Source: Dryocosmus kuriphilus
Lineage: Eukaryota; Arthropoda; Insecta; Hymenoptera; Cynipidae
Direction: 5' to 3'
Length of the DNA stretch: 64,000 nucleotides
Assembly: GCA_038277395.1 (NCBI GenBank)
Contig: CM076193.1
Location: 173,702,711 to 173,766,710 of the forward strand
The position numbers and the translations under genes were made by a program. The notes below the pieces were generated by a model. It did not search any database. It saw nothing but the letters and a program-made list of their open reading frames with translations, and was not told the origin of the DNA. Within the stretch, counting starts at the first letter, position 1. Each line of letters opens with the position of its first letter. Below, one piece after another: positions 30,720 through 41,876 of this stretch.

Positions 30720-33700
30720 GGCGATCCGCGGCACTTTCCCACCTCCCGTCCTCTGCTGGATTCATTTCGCGGCTCTATCCTACCCCTTTCTTCTGCTGGA
30801 TTAATTCCGCGCACCTACTCCTCCATCTGCTGGATTCATTCCGCGGCTCTTTCTTACCTCCTTCTTCTGCTGGGTTAATTCCATTGTCCTACCCTCCCTC
30901 TGCTGGACTCATTCGGCGGCTCTTTCGTACATCCTTCTTCTACTGAATTAATTCCGCAGTCTTACCCCTCCCTCTGCTGGATTCATTCCGCGGCTCTTTC
31001 CTACCCCCTTCTTCTGCTGGATTTATTTCGTGGTACTACCCGTCCTTCTACTGAATTCTCTCCGCGGCTCTTTCCTAACCCCTCCTTCTACTGGGTCAAT
31101 TCCGCGATCCTACACCTCCCTCTGCTCAAATCATTCTGCGGTCCTTCCTCACCCCTTTCTTCTGCTGAGCTAATTCCGCGATCCTACCCCTCCCTCTTCT
31201 GGACTCATTCCGCGGCACTTTCGTACCCCCTTCTTCTCCTGGATTAATTCCGCAGTCCTACTACACCCTCTACTGGATTCATTCCGCGGCTCTTTCCTAC
31301 CCCCTTCTTCTGCTGGATTGATTCCGTGGTCCTACCCTCCCTCTGCTGGATTCTGGACACGTCCCTTTCTTACACCTTTCTTCTGCTGGATTAACTCCGC
31401 GCACCTACCCCTCCATCTGCTCGATTCATTCCGCGGCTCTTCCATACCTCCTTCTTCTGCTCAGTTAATTCCATGGTCCTAACCTTCTCTCTGTTAGACT
31501 CATTCGGGGGCTCTTTCCTACCCCTTCTTCTGCTGGATTAATTCCGCTCTCCTACACTTCCCTCTGCTGAATTCATTCCGCGGCTCTTTCCTACCCCCTT
31601 CTTCTGCTGGATTGATTCCGCGGTTCTACCCTCCCTCTGCTGGCTTCATTTCGCAGATCTATCCTACACCCTTCTTCTGCTGGATTGATTCCTTGGTCCT
31701 ACCTTCCCACTGCTGGATTCAGTCCACGTCCCTTGCTTACACATTTCTTCTGCTGGAATAATTCCGCGCACCTACCCCTCCATCAACTCGATTCATGCCG
31801 CGGCTCTTCCTTACCTCCTTCTTCTGCTCGGTTAATTTCATGGTCCTACCCCTCCCTCTGTTGGACTCATTCGGGGGCTCTTTCGTACCCCTTTTTCTGC
31901 TGGATTAATTCCGCTCTCCTACACCTCCCTCTGCTGAATTCATTCCGCGGCTCTTTCCTACCACCTTCTTCTGCTGGATTGATTCCGCGTTTCTACCCTC
32001 CCTCTGCTGGATTCATTTCGCGGATCTATCCTACACCCTTCTTCTGCTGGATTGATTCCTTGGTCCTACCCTTCCTTCTGCTGAATTCACTCCGCGGTTC
32101 TTTCCTACCCCCTTCTTCTACTGAGTCAATTCCTCGATCATACCCCTCCCTCTGCTGGATTTATTCTGCGGTGCTTCCTCATCCCTTTCTTCTGCTGGGT
32201 TAATTCCGCGATTCTACCCCTCCCTCTTCTGGACTCATTCCGCGTCACTTTCGTACCCCCTTCTTCTGCTGGATTAATTCCGCAGTCCTACTCCACCCTC
32301 TGCTGGATTCATTCCGCGGCTCTTTCCTAACCCCTTCTTCTGCTCGATTGATTCTGCGGTCCTACCCTTCCTCTGATGGATTCAGTCCACGTCACTTTCT
32401 TACACCTTTCTTCTGCTGGATTAATACCGCGAACCTACCCATCCATCTGCTCGATTTATTCCGTGGCTCTTCCTTACCTCCTTCATCAGCTTGGTCAATT
32501 CCATGGTCCTACCCCTCCCTCTGTTGGACTCATTCGGGGGCTCTTTCGTACCCCTTCTTCTGCTGGATTAATTCCGCTCTCCTACACCTCCCTCTGCTGA
32601 ATTCATTCCGCGGCTCTTTCCTACCCCCTTCTTCTGCTGGATTGATTCCGCGGTTCTACCCTCCCTCTGCTGGATTCATTTCGCGATCTATCCTACACTC
32701 TTCTTCTGCTGGATTGATTCCTTGGTCCTACCCTCCCTCTGCTGGATTCAGTCCACGTCCCTTTCTTACACATTTCTTCTGCTGGAATAATTCCGCGCAC
32801 CTACCCCTCCATCTGCTCGATTCATTCCGCGGCTCTTCCTTACCTCCTTCTTCTGCTCGGTTAATTCCATGGTCCTACCCCTCCCTCTGTTGGAGTCATT
32901 CGGGGGCTCTCTCGCACCCCTTCTTCTGCTGGATTAATTCCGCTCTCCTACACCTCCCTCTGCTGAATTCATTCCGCGGCTCTTTGCTACCCCCTTCTTC
33001 TGCTGGATTGATTCCGCGGTTCTACCCTCCCTCTGCTAGATTCATCTCGCGGATCTATCCTACACCCTCCTTCTGCTGGATTGATTCCTTGGTCCTACCC
33101 CTCCTTCTGCTGAATTCACTCCGCGGTTCTTTCCTACCCCCTTCTTCTACTGAGTCAATTCCTCGATCGTACCCCTCCCTCTGCTGGATTCATTCTGCGG
33201 TGCTTCCTCATCCCTTTCTTCTGCTGGGTTAATTCCGCGATTCTACCCCTCCCTCTTCTGGACTCATTCCACGTCACTTTCGTACCCCCTTCTTCTGCTG
33301 GATTAATTCCGCAGTCCTATTCCACGCTCTGCTGGATTCATTCCGCGGCTCTTTCCTAACCCCTTCTTCTGCTGGATTGATTCCGCGGTCCTACCCTCCC
33401 TCTGCTGGATTCAGTCCACGTCACTTTCTTACACCTTTCTTCTGCTGGATTAATACCGAGAACCTACCCATCCATCTGCTCGATTTATTACGTGGCTCTT
33501 CCTTACCTCCGTCAACTGCTTGTTTAATTCCATGGTCCTACCCCTCCCTCTGCTAGACTCATTCGGCGGCTCTTTCGTACCCCCTTATTCTGCTGGATTA
33601 ATTCCGATCTCCTACACCTCCCTCTACTGAATTCATTTCGCGGCTCTTTCCTACCCCCTTCTTCTGCTGGATTGATTCCGCGGTTCTACCCTCCCTCTGC

Positions 33701-35085
33701 TGGATTCATTTCGCGGATCTATCCTACACCCCTCTTCTGCTGGATTGATTCCTTGGTGTCCTACCCCTCCTTCTGCTGAATTCACTCCGCGGTTATTTCC
33801 TACCCCTTCTTCTACTAGGTCAATTCCGCGATCCTACACCTCCCCCTGCTGGATTCATTCTGCGGTGCTTCCTCACGCCTTTCTTCTGCTGGGTTAATTC
33901 CGCGAATCTAACCCTCCCTCTTCTGGACTCATTCCGCGGCACTTTCGTATCCCCTTCTTCTGCTGGATTAATTCCGCAGTCCTACTCCACCCTCTGCTGT
34001 ATTCACTCCGCGGCTCCTTCCTAACCCCTTCTTCTGCTGGATTGATTTCGCGGTCCTACCCTCTCTCTGCTGGATTCAGTCCACGTCACTTCCTTACACC
34101 TTTCTTCTGCTGGATTAATACCGCGAACCTACCCATCCATCTGCTCGATTTATTCCGTGGCTCTTCCTTACCTCCTTCATCTGCTTGGTTAATTCCATGG
34201 TCCTACCCCTCCCTCTGCTGGACTCATTAGGCGGCTCTTTTGTACCCCCTTATTCTGCTGGATTAATTCCGATCTCCTACACCTCCCTCAGATGAATTCA
34301 TTCCGCGGCTCTTTCCTACCCCCTTCTTCTGCTGGATTGATTCCTCGGTTCTACCCTCCCTCTGCTGGATTCATTCCACGTCCCTTTCTTACAGCTTTCT
34401 TCTGCTGAGTTAATTCCGCGCACCTACCCTTTCTCTGCTGGATTCATGCCGCGGCTCTTTCCTACCCCTTCTTCTGATGGATTGATTCCGTGTTCCTGCC
34501 CCTCCCACTTCTGGATTCATTCCGCGCCCCTTGCCTACCCCCTTTTTCTGCGGGGCTAATTCCGCGATCCGACCCCTCTCTCTGATCGATTCATTCTGCG
34601 GCCCTTTCTCATCCCTTTCTTCTGCTGGATTAATTCTGTGGTTCTACCCCTCCCTCTACTGGGTTCATTTCGCGGCTCTTTTCTACCCTGTTCTTCTGCC
34701 GGATTGATTCCGTGGTACTACCCATCCCTCTGTTGCATTCATTCCGCGGCTCTTTCCTAACCCCTTCTTCTGCGGCGTTAATTGCGCGAACCTACCCCTT
34801 CCTCTGCTGGATTCATTACGAGGCTTTTTCGTACCCCCTTCTTTTGCTGGATTAGTTCCGCAGCCTTAGCCCTTCCTCTGCTAGATTCATTCCGCGGCTC
34901 TTTCCTACCTCCTCCTTCTGCTGGATTAATTCCGCGATCCTACCCTTCCCTCTGTTGGATTCATTCCGCGGATCTTCCTTACCTCCTTCTTCTGCTGGGT
35001 TAATTCCGTGGTCCTACCCCTCCCTCAGCTGGACTCATTCCGAGACTCTTTCGTACGCCCTTCTTCTTCTGGATTAATTCGGCAG
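30720..35085 (+). repeat. Satellite block with higher-order structure
   Basis: About 4.4 kb of diverged tandem repeats is built from paired subunits of about 39 and 34 bases (CTGCTGGATTCATTCCGCGG and CTGCTGGATTGATTCC types), giving dimers of about 73-75 bp. Diagnostic variants recur in blocks: a TTCCTTGGTCCTACC variant near 32065, 33087 and 33750, and a TTCCATGGTCC variant near 32496, 33527 and 34194. This gives higher-order periods of about 1,030 and 670 bp. Long open frames inside (31685-32203, 32348-33232) are by-products of the repeat. Confidence 0.85.
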
Positions 35086-35089
35086 TATT

Positions 35090-36050
35090 TAAGAAATTTT
35101 AAGGGGCTTATGAAGTTTACGTGATTTAAAGGATTTAGTTCTTTTATGGGTTTTAACATTTTAAAGGAATTTAGGGTTTGATATTTGTTAGGTGGCTTTA
35201 AGGTATTTTGCGGGATTCAGTAATGTAACACGTCCAAAGCAGTAGCTTTAAAACTTATATCAGAATTCACATACTCAACAGTCTCAAGCTAGTTAGGTAA
35301 TTCTAATCGCGCTTAAGGGATTTTAAGTGTTTTAAGAGATTTTCAGCGTTTTTAAGAGATGTTAAAAGATTTTAAGAGCTTTTAGAGTGTTTTAAGGGAT
35401 TATTTTTTAAAAGGAATTTAAAGAAATTATGTAGCTTTACTGGACTATAAGTGTTTGAAGAGATTTGAAGCTTTTAATTAATTTTAAGAATTTTCGAGGA
35501 TTTTTAAAGATTTTAGGGACCTTTAGGCGTTTTAAAGGATTTTATGGTATGATTCTATTTTAAGGACTTAAGAAGATTATAGGACGAAGGCATTTCAATA
35601 GTTTTAGGATTTTAAGGCTTTTAATGAGTTTTAAGGGATTTATAAGGAACTTCAAGATATTTTCTAAGAATTTGAGAGATTTGAGGGACTTATTTTAGGG
35701 ATTCTTAGGATTTTAAAGTTTTAAGAGGTTAAATGTTTTTAAGGCGTTTCAAGAAATTAAGCAATTTCACGGTATTTAAGAGATTCGAAGGGCTTTAATA
35801 AAATTTCAAGGATATAAAGGATTTGAGGGACTTTAAGAAATTTTAAACGTTTTAGTTGCAGGATTTTAGGGGAATAATGTATTTTATGAGATTCAAGGGG
35901 TTTTAGTGTATTCAATGAATTTGAATTGTTTTATGATGTTATGGGTATTAAGGTATTTCAGGAGTTTTTAGGTGTTAGAGGTCTTAAGGAACCTGAATGT
36001 ATTTTGAAGGTTTAAGGTGCTCTTAAGGGGTTTAAGAGATTTAACTAGAT
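35090..36050 (+). repeat. AT-rich TTTTAAGG-type minisatellite, unit 1
   Basis: Irregular short repeats of TTTTAAGGGATTTTAAG type, 12-20 bases each. The non-repetitive islands inside (for example GCAGTAGCTTTAAAA near 35240) align with 51230-52640 of unit 2, so the block was present before the duplication. Confidence 0.7.
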
Positions 36051-37016
36051 GTGGGATCGACCGAAAAAAAAAAAACAAATGTTTAAAAGACTAATCTTTT
36101 TCCACGTTCTTCATCATTGCTTAGAAAGATTTAAGGGTTTCACTTCTTAAACAAGGTTATGCTCTTAGTGAGCCTTTTTGAATTTTATGCTGAGCCGTTT
36201 GAGTCAACAATATTCCACTTTTAACGAATTTTGTGAGAAATATATTCATATTTCATTGAAATAAAAAATGTAGTTTTTCTCAAAAAGAGCCCCAAAAATT
36301 TTTTTCTTTTGGACTCAAAATAATCGTGAGGATCCCAGATATTCTGATTTTCGTCCTGGGTTGATGTCAGCCTAGATCTAACGTGCTGTTTAATATAAAT
36401 ATGCGTAAATTCCAAATGTTACTTTATATTAGAGTTACACCAAAAAAATTGTAATCCGTTAACGTTACCGTTACCCTTTAAAGTAAATGTCATCTCTTTT
36501 TTTACCAAATTAGGTGCGGAGGGTTCTGGACGAATCGACCTGAATATTCCACTGGAATGTATTGGTGAACCAAGAAGAAACGGACCCGAATATTCTCGTA
36601 AGTAAATAGGCTGAGGGGTTTCGAATGAACTGTTATTTTAGCAACAGTTGTTTAAGTAAATCCACACTTTCCTACTACTACTACTACTACTCCTTCCTCG
36701 TCTCTTCCTCCTTCTCATCTTCCTCCTCCTCCACATAATCGTCTTTCTTCTGCTTTTTTTCTTTGTCATCCTATCCATCATCCTTCGTTGAAGCAAGCGT
36801 GTAAATGGTTCTCTGTATCGAGATAAATCGATTTAGATTCTCACCGTACTAGAAATAAAGTTAGTCCAAAGACACACAGTCCTACAATATTTCCCTCGCT
36901 GAGACTTGAAAGTGTACCCTTATGTATTTTTTCGCGCTGAACCGGCATCTGGAAGCAGAATTTGTTTAACATGTAAGGATTTTTAGATACTCTAACCTAA
37001 AGCAGAGTAGCTGTCT

Positions 37017-37617
37017 GTACTAAAAACGGTTTGGATTTTGACCAAATTAATCAAAAATATTTAGACGATAAAAATGGATATAAAATCTTGTTCTTTTTCA
37101 GATAAAAGTATATAGTACAATGATAAATGCTCTTTATATGCAACCATTAACTTCACAGATCGAGTTCCTTGCAGGTGTAAATAATATTATAGAATTCTTT
37201 GGTGAAAGGTATTTAATATGTAGTGATACTAACACAATTTTATTGAATATGGAAGCTGGTATAGTTAAAGGCTGTAAAACAATTATAGAAACGGATGAAT
37301 TTAGGATAGCATATAAACCGTGTTTTGAGGAAGCTACTAGGGTAATCTGTATCTCTGTGATCATCATTGATCGTGTTTTATATAGGAACCTAGAATTTCA
37401 AACCTACGTGGAAGATACAACTCTCTCTGATCACAGACTATTGTTAGTTTCTGTTGATATAAAGAAGAAAAAAAACTATAAAAGGGAAAAGACCTACTTT
37501 AAATTTGTAGATAAAGACAAAGTTTTGGAGTCACTAAAAGTACAATGTGAAAAGAAAGAAATAAGCAATATAAGTGATCTCATTCAGTTACTTTTATTTC
37601 TATTAATATTATTATAG
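37017..37617 (+). pseudogene. Endonuclease fragment of a non-LTR retrotransposon, unit 1
   Basis: The 165-codon frame at 37120-37617 and its upstream part carry endonuclease motifs (IEFLAGVNNIIEFFGE; SVIIIDRVLYRN; TTLSDHRLLLVSVDI with the Ser-Asp-His block). It ends in a TTA-rich tail. A homologous, more decayed fragment is at 53575-54160 in unit 2, so insertion preceded the duplication. Confidence 0.65.
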
Positions 37618-37745
37618 TTTATCTCTTCGAACTCGAAAGTTCATTGCCTCAGTTACTCGGAACCGCAGCGCATCTCTATTCTGTGCATTCTGCATCCAGT
37701 TTAAATCATCATGTCCTGGCTCTTTTAGATCGTCCCGTTGATTTG
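37605..37745 (-). mobile_element. RTE-like 3' fragment (empty-site relative of CAC-C)
   Basis: The minus-strand sequence is homologous to the tails at 24078-24200 and 55345-55439. It contains the uninterrupted stretch CAGTTTAAATCATCATGTCC, which in copy 2 is split by CAC-transposon C. Confidence 0.65.
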
Positions 37746-38319
37746 TTTTTATTTATAGCAACACTTAATTTAACTTCTATAATTAATTTTGCTTATTGGG
37801 ATAATTTAAGGGACACCTGAAATGCATGCGGATCAGTGATGAAAGGTAAATCTTCTACTGCATCAAGATATCCTTTCGTCGCTCAAAGTCTAGTGATTCA
37901 CTCCACGTGATGTACTCCTATTATAGGTTAAAGGTGAACTTTGTATTCCAGAGCAATTTCCTCTCCCAGTTTGAGAAACTATGAAACTTACTGGAGAGTG
38001 CATTTTACTTTCTAGGAAGAACCATGCTAGTAGAGAATTCTTAGTGCAATGTCTTCAAGGGATTATTCAGGCACTCAAACACTATTCCAGAAGAAGAGGT
38101 TTTAAATCTCGATCTGTACTTTCTCTTAATTCCCTACTTAAGACTTACAAAAGAGTAGAAAGATCTCTTGGAATTAAGCTAGTTTGAGAGCTGAAGGCGC
38201 TTGCGAGAAACGTGGTACTCGGTATATGTCATATTGCTTACCCCTTTCCGCCCCGAAGACTGGGTTGACTGTTAGCGATGAGGCGGTGATCAGTTGACTA
38301 TATGTTACTCATCATCGAC
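37746..38319. other. Unassigned region with a small plus-strand ORF
   Basis: A basic 68-codon frame (37981-38187, MKLTGECILLSRKNHASREF) has no recognised motif and could be chance or an exon. Nothing else is supported here. Confidence 0.25.
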
Positions 38320-38395
38320 TCCGTGGTTGGCGAAGTGGTCAGGGCATCGGGCTTTGGAGCCGGCGGCAAAGGATTCGATTCCCCCGGCCAAAGTA
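38320..38395 (+). repeat. tRNA-like sequence, probable SINE head
   Basis: Good A-box (TGGTTGGCGAAGTGGTC) and B-box (GGATTCGATTCCC) sequences occur at the right spacing. The anticodon and T stems pair poorly, so this is a tRNA-derived SINE head or tRNA pseudogene and not a working tRNA. The body downstream is unassigned. Confidence 0.5.
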
Positions 38396-38904
38396 AATTT
38401 ATACTGACGCTCACTCGCTACACGTCCAGCACTCAAAGGTCACTCTTCCTCTCCCATTTCACAGTATAGTATTCCCGCTATATTTGGCGCCCAACGTGGG
38501 GTGCCAAGCTTCCGACTGTATTCGCATACGGAGAATGGGATTAAGTACTTGGAACGTCGAGAGATTTGGGTGATGTCAAAGATGAATGCATAATATGTCA
38601 TATAAAAGTGAGGGTTTACTTTTCAACTTACAAAGAATTGTCCGCCTGGAGATACAGCATCAGGGTGATGATCAGGTGAAGGTGGTGAGTGTGGGTAGCA
38701 CACTGCCATTTCATTTGGTAAGGTAGCCAAAGCTGGTTGGGATTGATGGTTGGGCTGGTTAGGTAGAGGATGATTCGAGTCGGCAACTAGGAAATGACCA
38801 AGTACCCACTCTCTAATCGACTCCAAAATGACGTAGGCGGTTGCTAATTGAGTGAAGAGTACTGTAAGTTCGTTATAACCGCCAGGGGCAAAGCCCTCCA
38901 TCAG
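38396..38904. other. Unassigned region downstream of the tRNA-like sequence
   Basis: Contains a sequence resembling a tRNA-Lys primer site (TTGGCGCCCAACGTGGGG, about 38490-38508) and, shortly after, a LSTWNVERFG-coding stretch (about 38540-38570) like the start of an EEP endonuclease. Both suggest transposon debris. The minus-strand frame at 38623-38901 has no recognisable content. Confidence 0.3.
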
Positions 38905-39661
38905 GGCTCATGAGTATCCAAAATCATTCGTTTCAGGCAATCGTCACACATTTCTTCTAGACTACTCTTCGCCATACATCTCTATCCAGACATACAACAG
39001 CTGCTTCTTTTATATCCACATATCCTTTCACGCAAGCTCTTGTATTCCTATGGTTCTTTATATCTTTTCGCTCAAGAGTCTCATTCACATATTTCCACCA
39101 TTTTTTCCTCGGTCTACCCCAGTCTCTACATCTCGGTTCGTTACTGACTATATCGATTAGTGTTTCACCGCAAATATTCCACAGAAAACACATTCCAACC
39201 TCGTTCCCTTTACTTCTATCCTTTTTCTGGTATATCCAAGATTCGCTACCATACAGCAACGTCGGTGCAAATATGGAATTATGTATTATAATTGTGTCTT
39301 TATTTGTCACATTTCTACTTTTGTTAATGCCTAGTACACTGCCTATAACCTTCCTACTTAGTTTATACATCTGAAAATTTCTCTACCTACCTTTCCGTCA
39401 ACAGTAAACAAGCTTCCAAGATACAGGAAATGGTCACCATGTCCAATCCCCCCCCCCCTCTGCCCCGATAAAAGATATATTGCATACTGTTTTCTCAACG
39501 CTTCTTTCAAACACAATAATTTGCCGCAAATTTTCCGCAGATCCTAGCATAAGTGCTTCATCGTCTGCGAAAGTCAAACTACATACTTTCACTGTTCAGA
39601 GATCAACACCTTCGTGTAAGCACGCCAGTCGTAGACATTTATCAACATATATATATATATA

Positions 39662-41876
39662 CCGGGTGTCTAAAAAGTCCCGGGACGGTTGGATATATTT
39701 CCTCAGGTAGAATATTTTTCAAAAAAGTGAAGGTCAAGTAAATTTCAACGAGGAATTCAATGGTGACCTTCATTTTGACCTTGAAGTTGACCTCCATGGC
39801 TTTTGAAGGTCAACTTTGTTTTTTTAAATGGAAACCCCCTTTTTTACATCTGCAATCGATAGAGCGGAAAATTCTACGTTCAGGTACGTACCCAAGTCAC
39901 AGGTCAATTGTAACGTTCAAGGTCAGTTAGAGGTTATTTGAAATTAACAAAGTCTTCCAAGAAGTCAGCGCAATTCCTAATGTAAATTTTAACGAGAAAT
40001 TCATTGGTGAGCTCTGTATTGATCTTGGTTACAGCGTTTTGAATATTGTAAAATCATAAGGAAATTTTTCATTAAAAGTTCCAGGTGTTCTGGTGAGAGT
40101 TCTGTTCCTCCCCAAAGAGTTATACAGTCCTATACCGTTTTTCGATACCTAAGTCAATACTTAAAGCGATACCATAAGTCTTATACCGTTTTTCCATCGA
40201 ATATTACGAATCGACACTAAATTTACGTATTACGAGTACACACTTACTATCTTTCGCTAAAAGATTATTATGGCGCAAGCTAAACTTTCGGAACGAGAGA
40301 GGGTATCTGTATTAATGATGCGTGGTTGGGGAGATCGAGTTCGATTTTATGATCAAGTTCGTTTGCTTTTTAATCGCACTTTTCGTAATGGAGAAGGGTT
40401 TAATCCTGTCTCAAAATCAACAATTGAAAGAACTGTAAGGCGCTTTGTGAATCCTGGATCTATCAAGGACCTTCAGAGAACTGGTAGGCCAAAACCTGCA
40501 GGACCTGAGGAGATGCAGATGGACATAGCCGAAGCATTTGTTGAAAACCCACACCTTAGTTTACGTCGAGCCAGTGATGAGCGTGACGTTGCTCCTGAGA
40601 CAGTGCGAAATATTTTAAAAAGCATTAATTTCCATTCTTACAAAGTTCATCTGGCACAAGAGCTCAGTGAAGACGATCCTGATCGTCGGGTTGAATTTTG
40701 TGAAATTATGGCGGACAGAATTGATAGAGATCCTCTTTTCTTGTACAATACAGTATTTTCAGATGAAGCTACTTTCACTTTAAAAGGTGAAGTTAACAGG
40801 CAAAATTGTAGATATTGGTCCGACACAAATCCTGATTGGATGTTGGGGAGTCACACACAATATCCACAAAAGATTAATGTTTGTGCCGGTATCTTGAATG
40901 ATACATTGATAGGCCCTTTCTTCATCGATGGTAATCTCAATGCCCGTGCATATGAAGAACTTCTCAGAAACGAAATTGTACCAAGAATAAGGGAGATTAC
41001 AGGCGATAATTTTCAAAATATTTGGTTCCAGCAGGACGGAGCAGCGGCTCATTACGGTAAGGAGGTTCGAGCATATTTGGATACTCAGTTCGCTCAAAGG
41101 TGGATTGGAAGGAGGGGTGAAATCGAGTGGCCTACTAGATCTCCTTATTTGACGCCTCTCGACTATTTTCTTTGGGGTTACTTAAGAGCAAAGTATACTC
41201 AGCGTAACCCCAAAGCTTAGACGAATTGCAGAATCGGATTCTGCAACAGGCTACTTTCATTGAGAGGGATATGATTCGTAATGCTGTAACTCATTTTTAC
41301 AATCGCATAGCTTTTTGTCAACAAGTTCAAGGTTTTCAGTTCGAACATCTTCACTGAAGAGTGAGAAGCAAGGGGACTCACGCTAATCAAGCACCCCAAA
41401 GGGAACAGAATTTACTACGTCCACGTCGTTTTTCCTGGGTAATGCTAAACGTAAACGTAAACTGCTTGGAAAAAACCTTGAAAAGACCTTCAAGATCATC
41501 ACCAAGATCAATACAGAGCTCACCAATGAATTTCTCGTTGAAATTTACCTCAGGAATTACACTGACCTCTTGGAAAACTTTGTTCATTTCAAATAACCTC
41601 TAACTGACCTTAAGCGTTACAATTGACCTATGACTTGAGTACGTTCCTGAACGTAGAATTTTCCGCTCTGTCCACTGTAGATGTAAAAAAAGGGGGGGTT
41701 TACATTTAAAAAAACAAAGCTGATCTTCAAGAATCCATGAAGGTCAACTTCGAGGTCAAAATTAGGTCACCATTGAATTCCACGTTGAAATCTACTTCGA
41801 GAGTGACCTTCACTTTTTTGATAAATATTTTACCTGAGGAAATATCCAACCGTCCCGGAACTTTTTAGACACCCGG
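39662..41876 (+). mobile_element. mariner-type transposon, DD41D, with long inverted repeats
   Basis: The 2,215-bp element is bounded by TA (39660-39661 and 41877-41878). Its terminal inverted repeats are about 367 bp (39662-40029 and 41511-41876), starting CCGGGTGTCTAAAAAGT. The repeats contain several TCAAGGTCA-type boxes. It interrupts an RT gene on the opposite strand and encodes one transposase. Confidence 0.92.
40270..41357 (+). pseudogene. DD41D mariner transposase, one frameshift from intact
   Basis: ATG 40270 opens 316 codons. The N-terminus (KLSERERVSVLMMRG, then SKSTIERTVRRF) is an HTH-type DNA-binding part, followed by a GRPKPAG linker. Catalytic Asp blocks are VFSDEATFTLKG, IWFQQDGAAAHYG and SPYLTPLDYFLWG, with 41 residues between the second and third, the spacing reported for rosa/Visitor-type elements. 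The frame stops at 41218-41220, while the expected C-terminus (RDMIRNAVTHFYNRIAFCQQ) continues in a neighbouring frame to a TGA at 41355-41357. One single-base change explains the loss. Activity of the truncated product is uncertain. Confidence 0.88.

Larger units (their letters stand above)
29216..36804 (+). pseudogene. Small secreted-peptide gene, copy 1, probably splice-defective
   Basis: Exon 1 is 29216-29270 (18 codons plus one base: MRDFHAVVLSVAFAFNTI, a signal-peptide type sequence), with donor GTAAAT. Exon 2 is 36514-36597 (84 bases, acceptor AAATTAG, donor GTAAGT), encoding a core with GSGRIDLNIPL. Exon 3 by homology is 36788-36804, ending in TAA, with AATAAA at 36854-36859. The exon sizes equal those of copy 2 and phases agree (1, then 1). 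The acceptor before exon 3 is CG at 36786-36787 instead of AG, so the last exon would not be spliced normally. The 7.2-kb intron 1 carries an LTR-like segment, the satellite and AT-rich repeats. Identity of the peptide is unknown. Confidence 0.55.

Noticed and set aside
30014..30814. Minus-strand frame of 266 codons
   Set aside because: It spans the LTR-like segment and the satellite border; composition is odd and no motif is visible.
31685..33232. Two long plus-strand frames (172 and 294 codons) rich in Ser/Pro/Leu
   Set aside because: They lie entirely in the satellite, repeat the same peptide with the DNA period, and lack any start or splice context.
30720..35085. Possible CRISPR-like array
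   Set aside because: Units are contiguous and diverged with no unique spacers, and the genome is eukaryotic.
38490..38508. Sequence like a tRNA-Lys primer binding site
   Set aside because: No LTR end (TG...CA) precedes it and endonuclease-like coding follows, so an LTR element is not supported.
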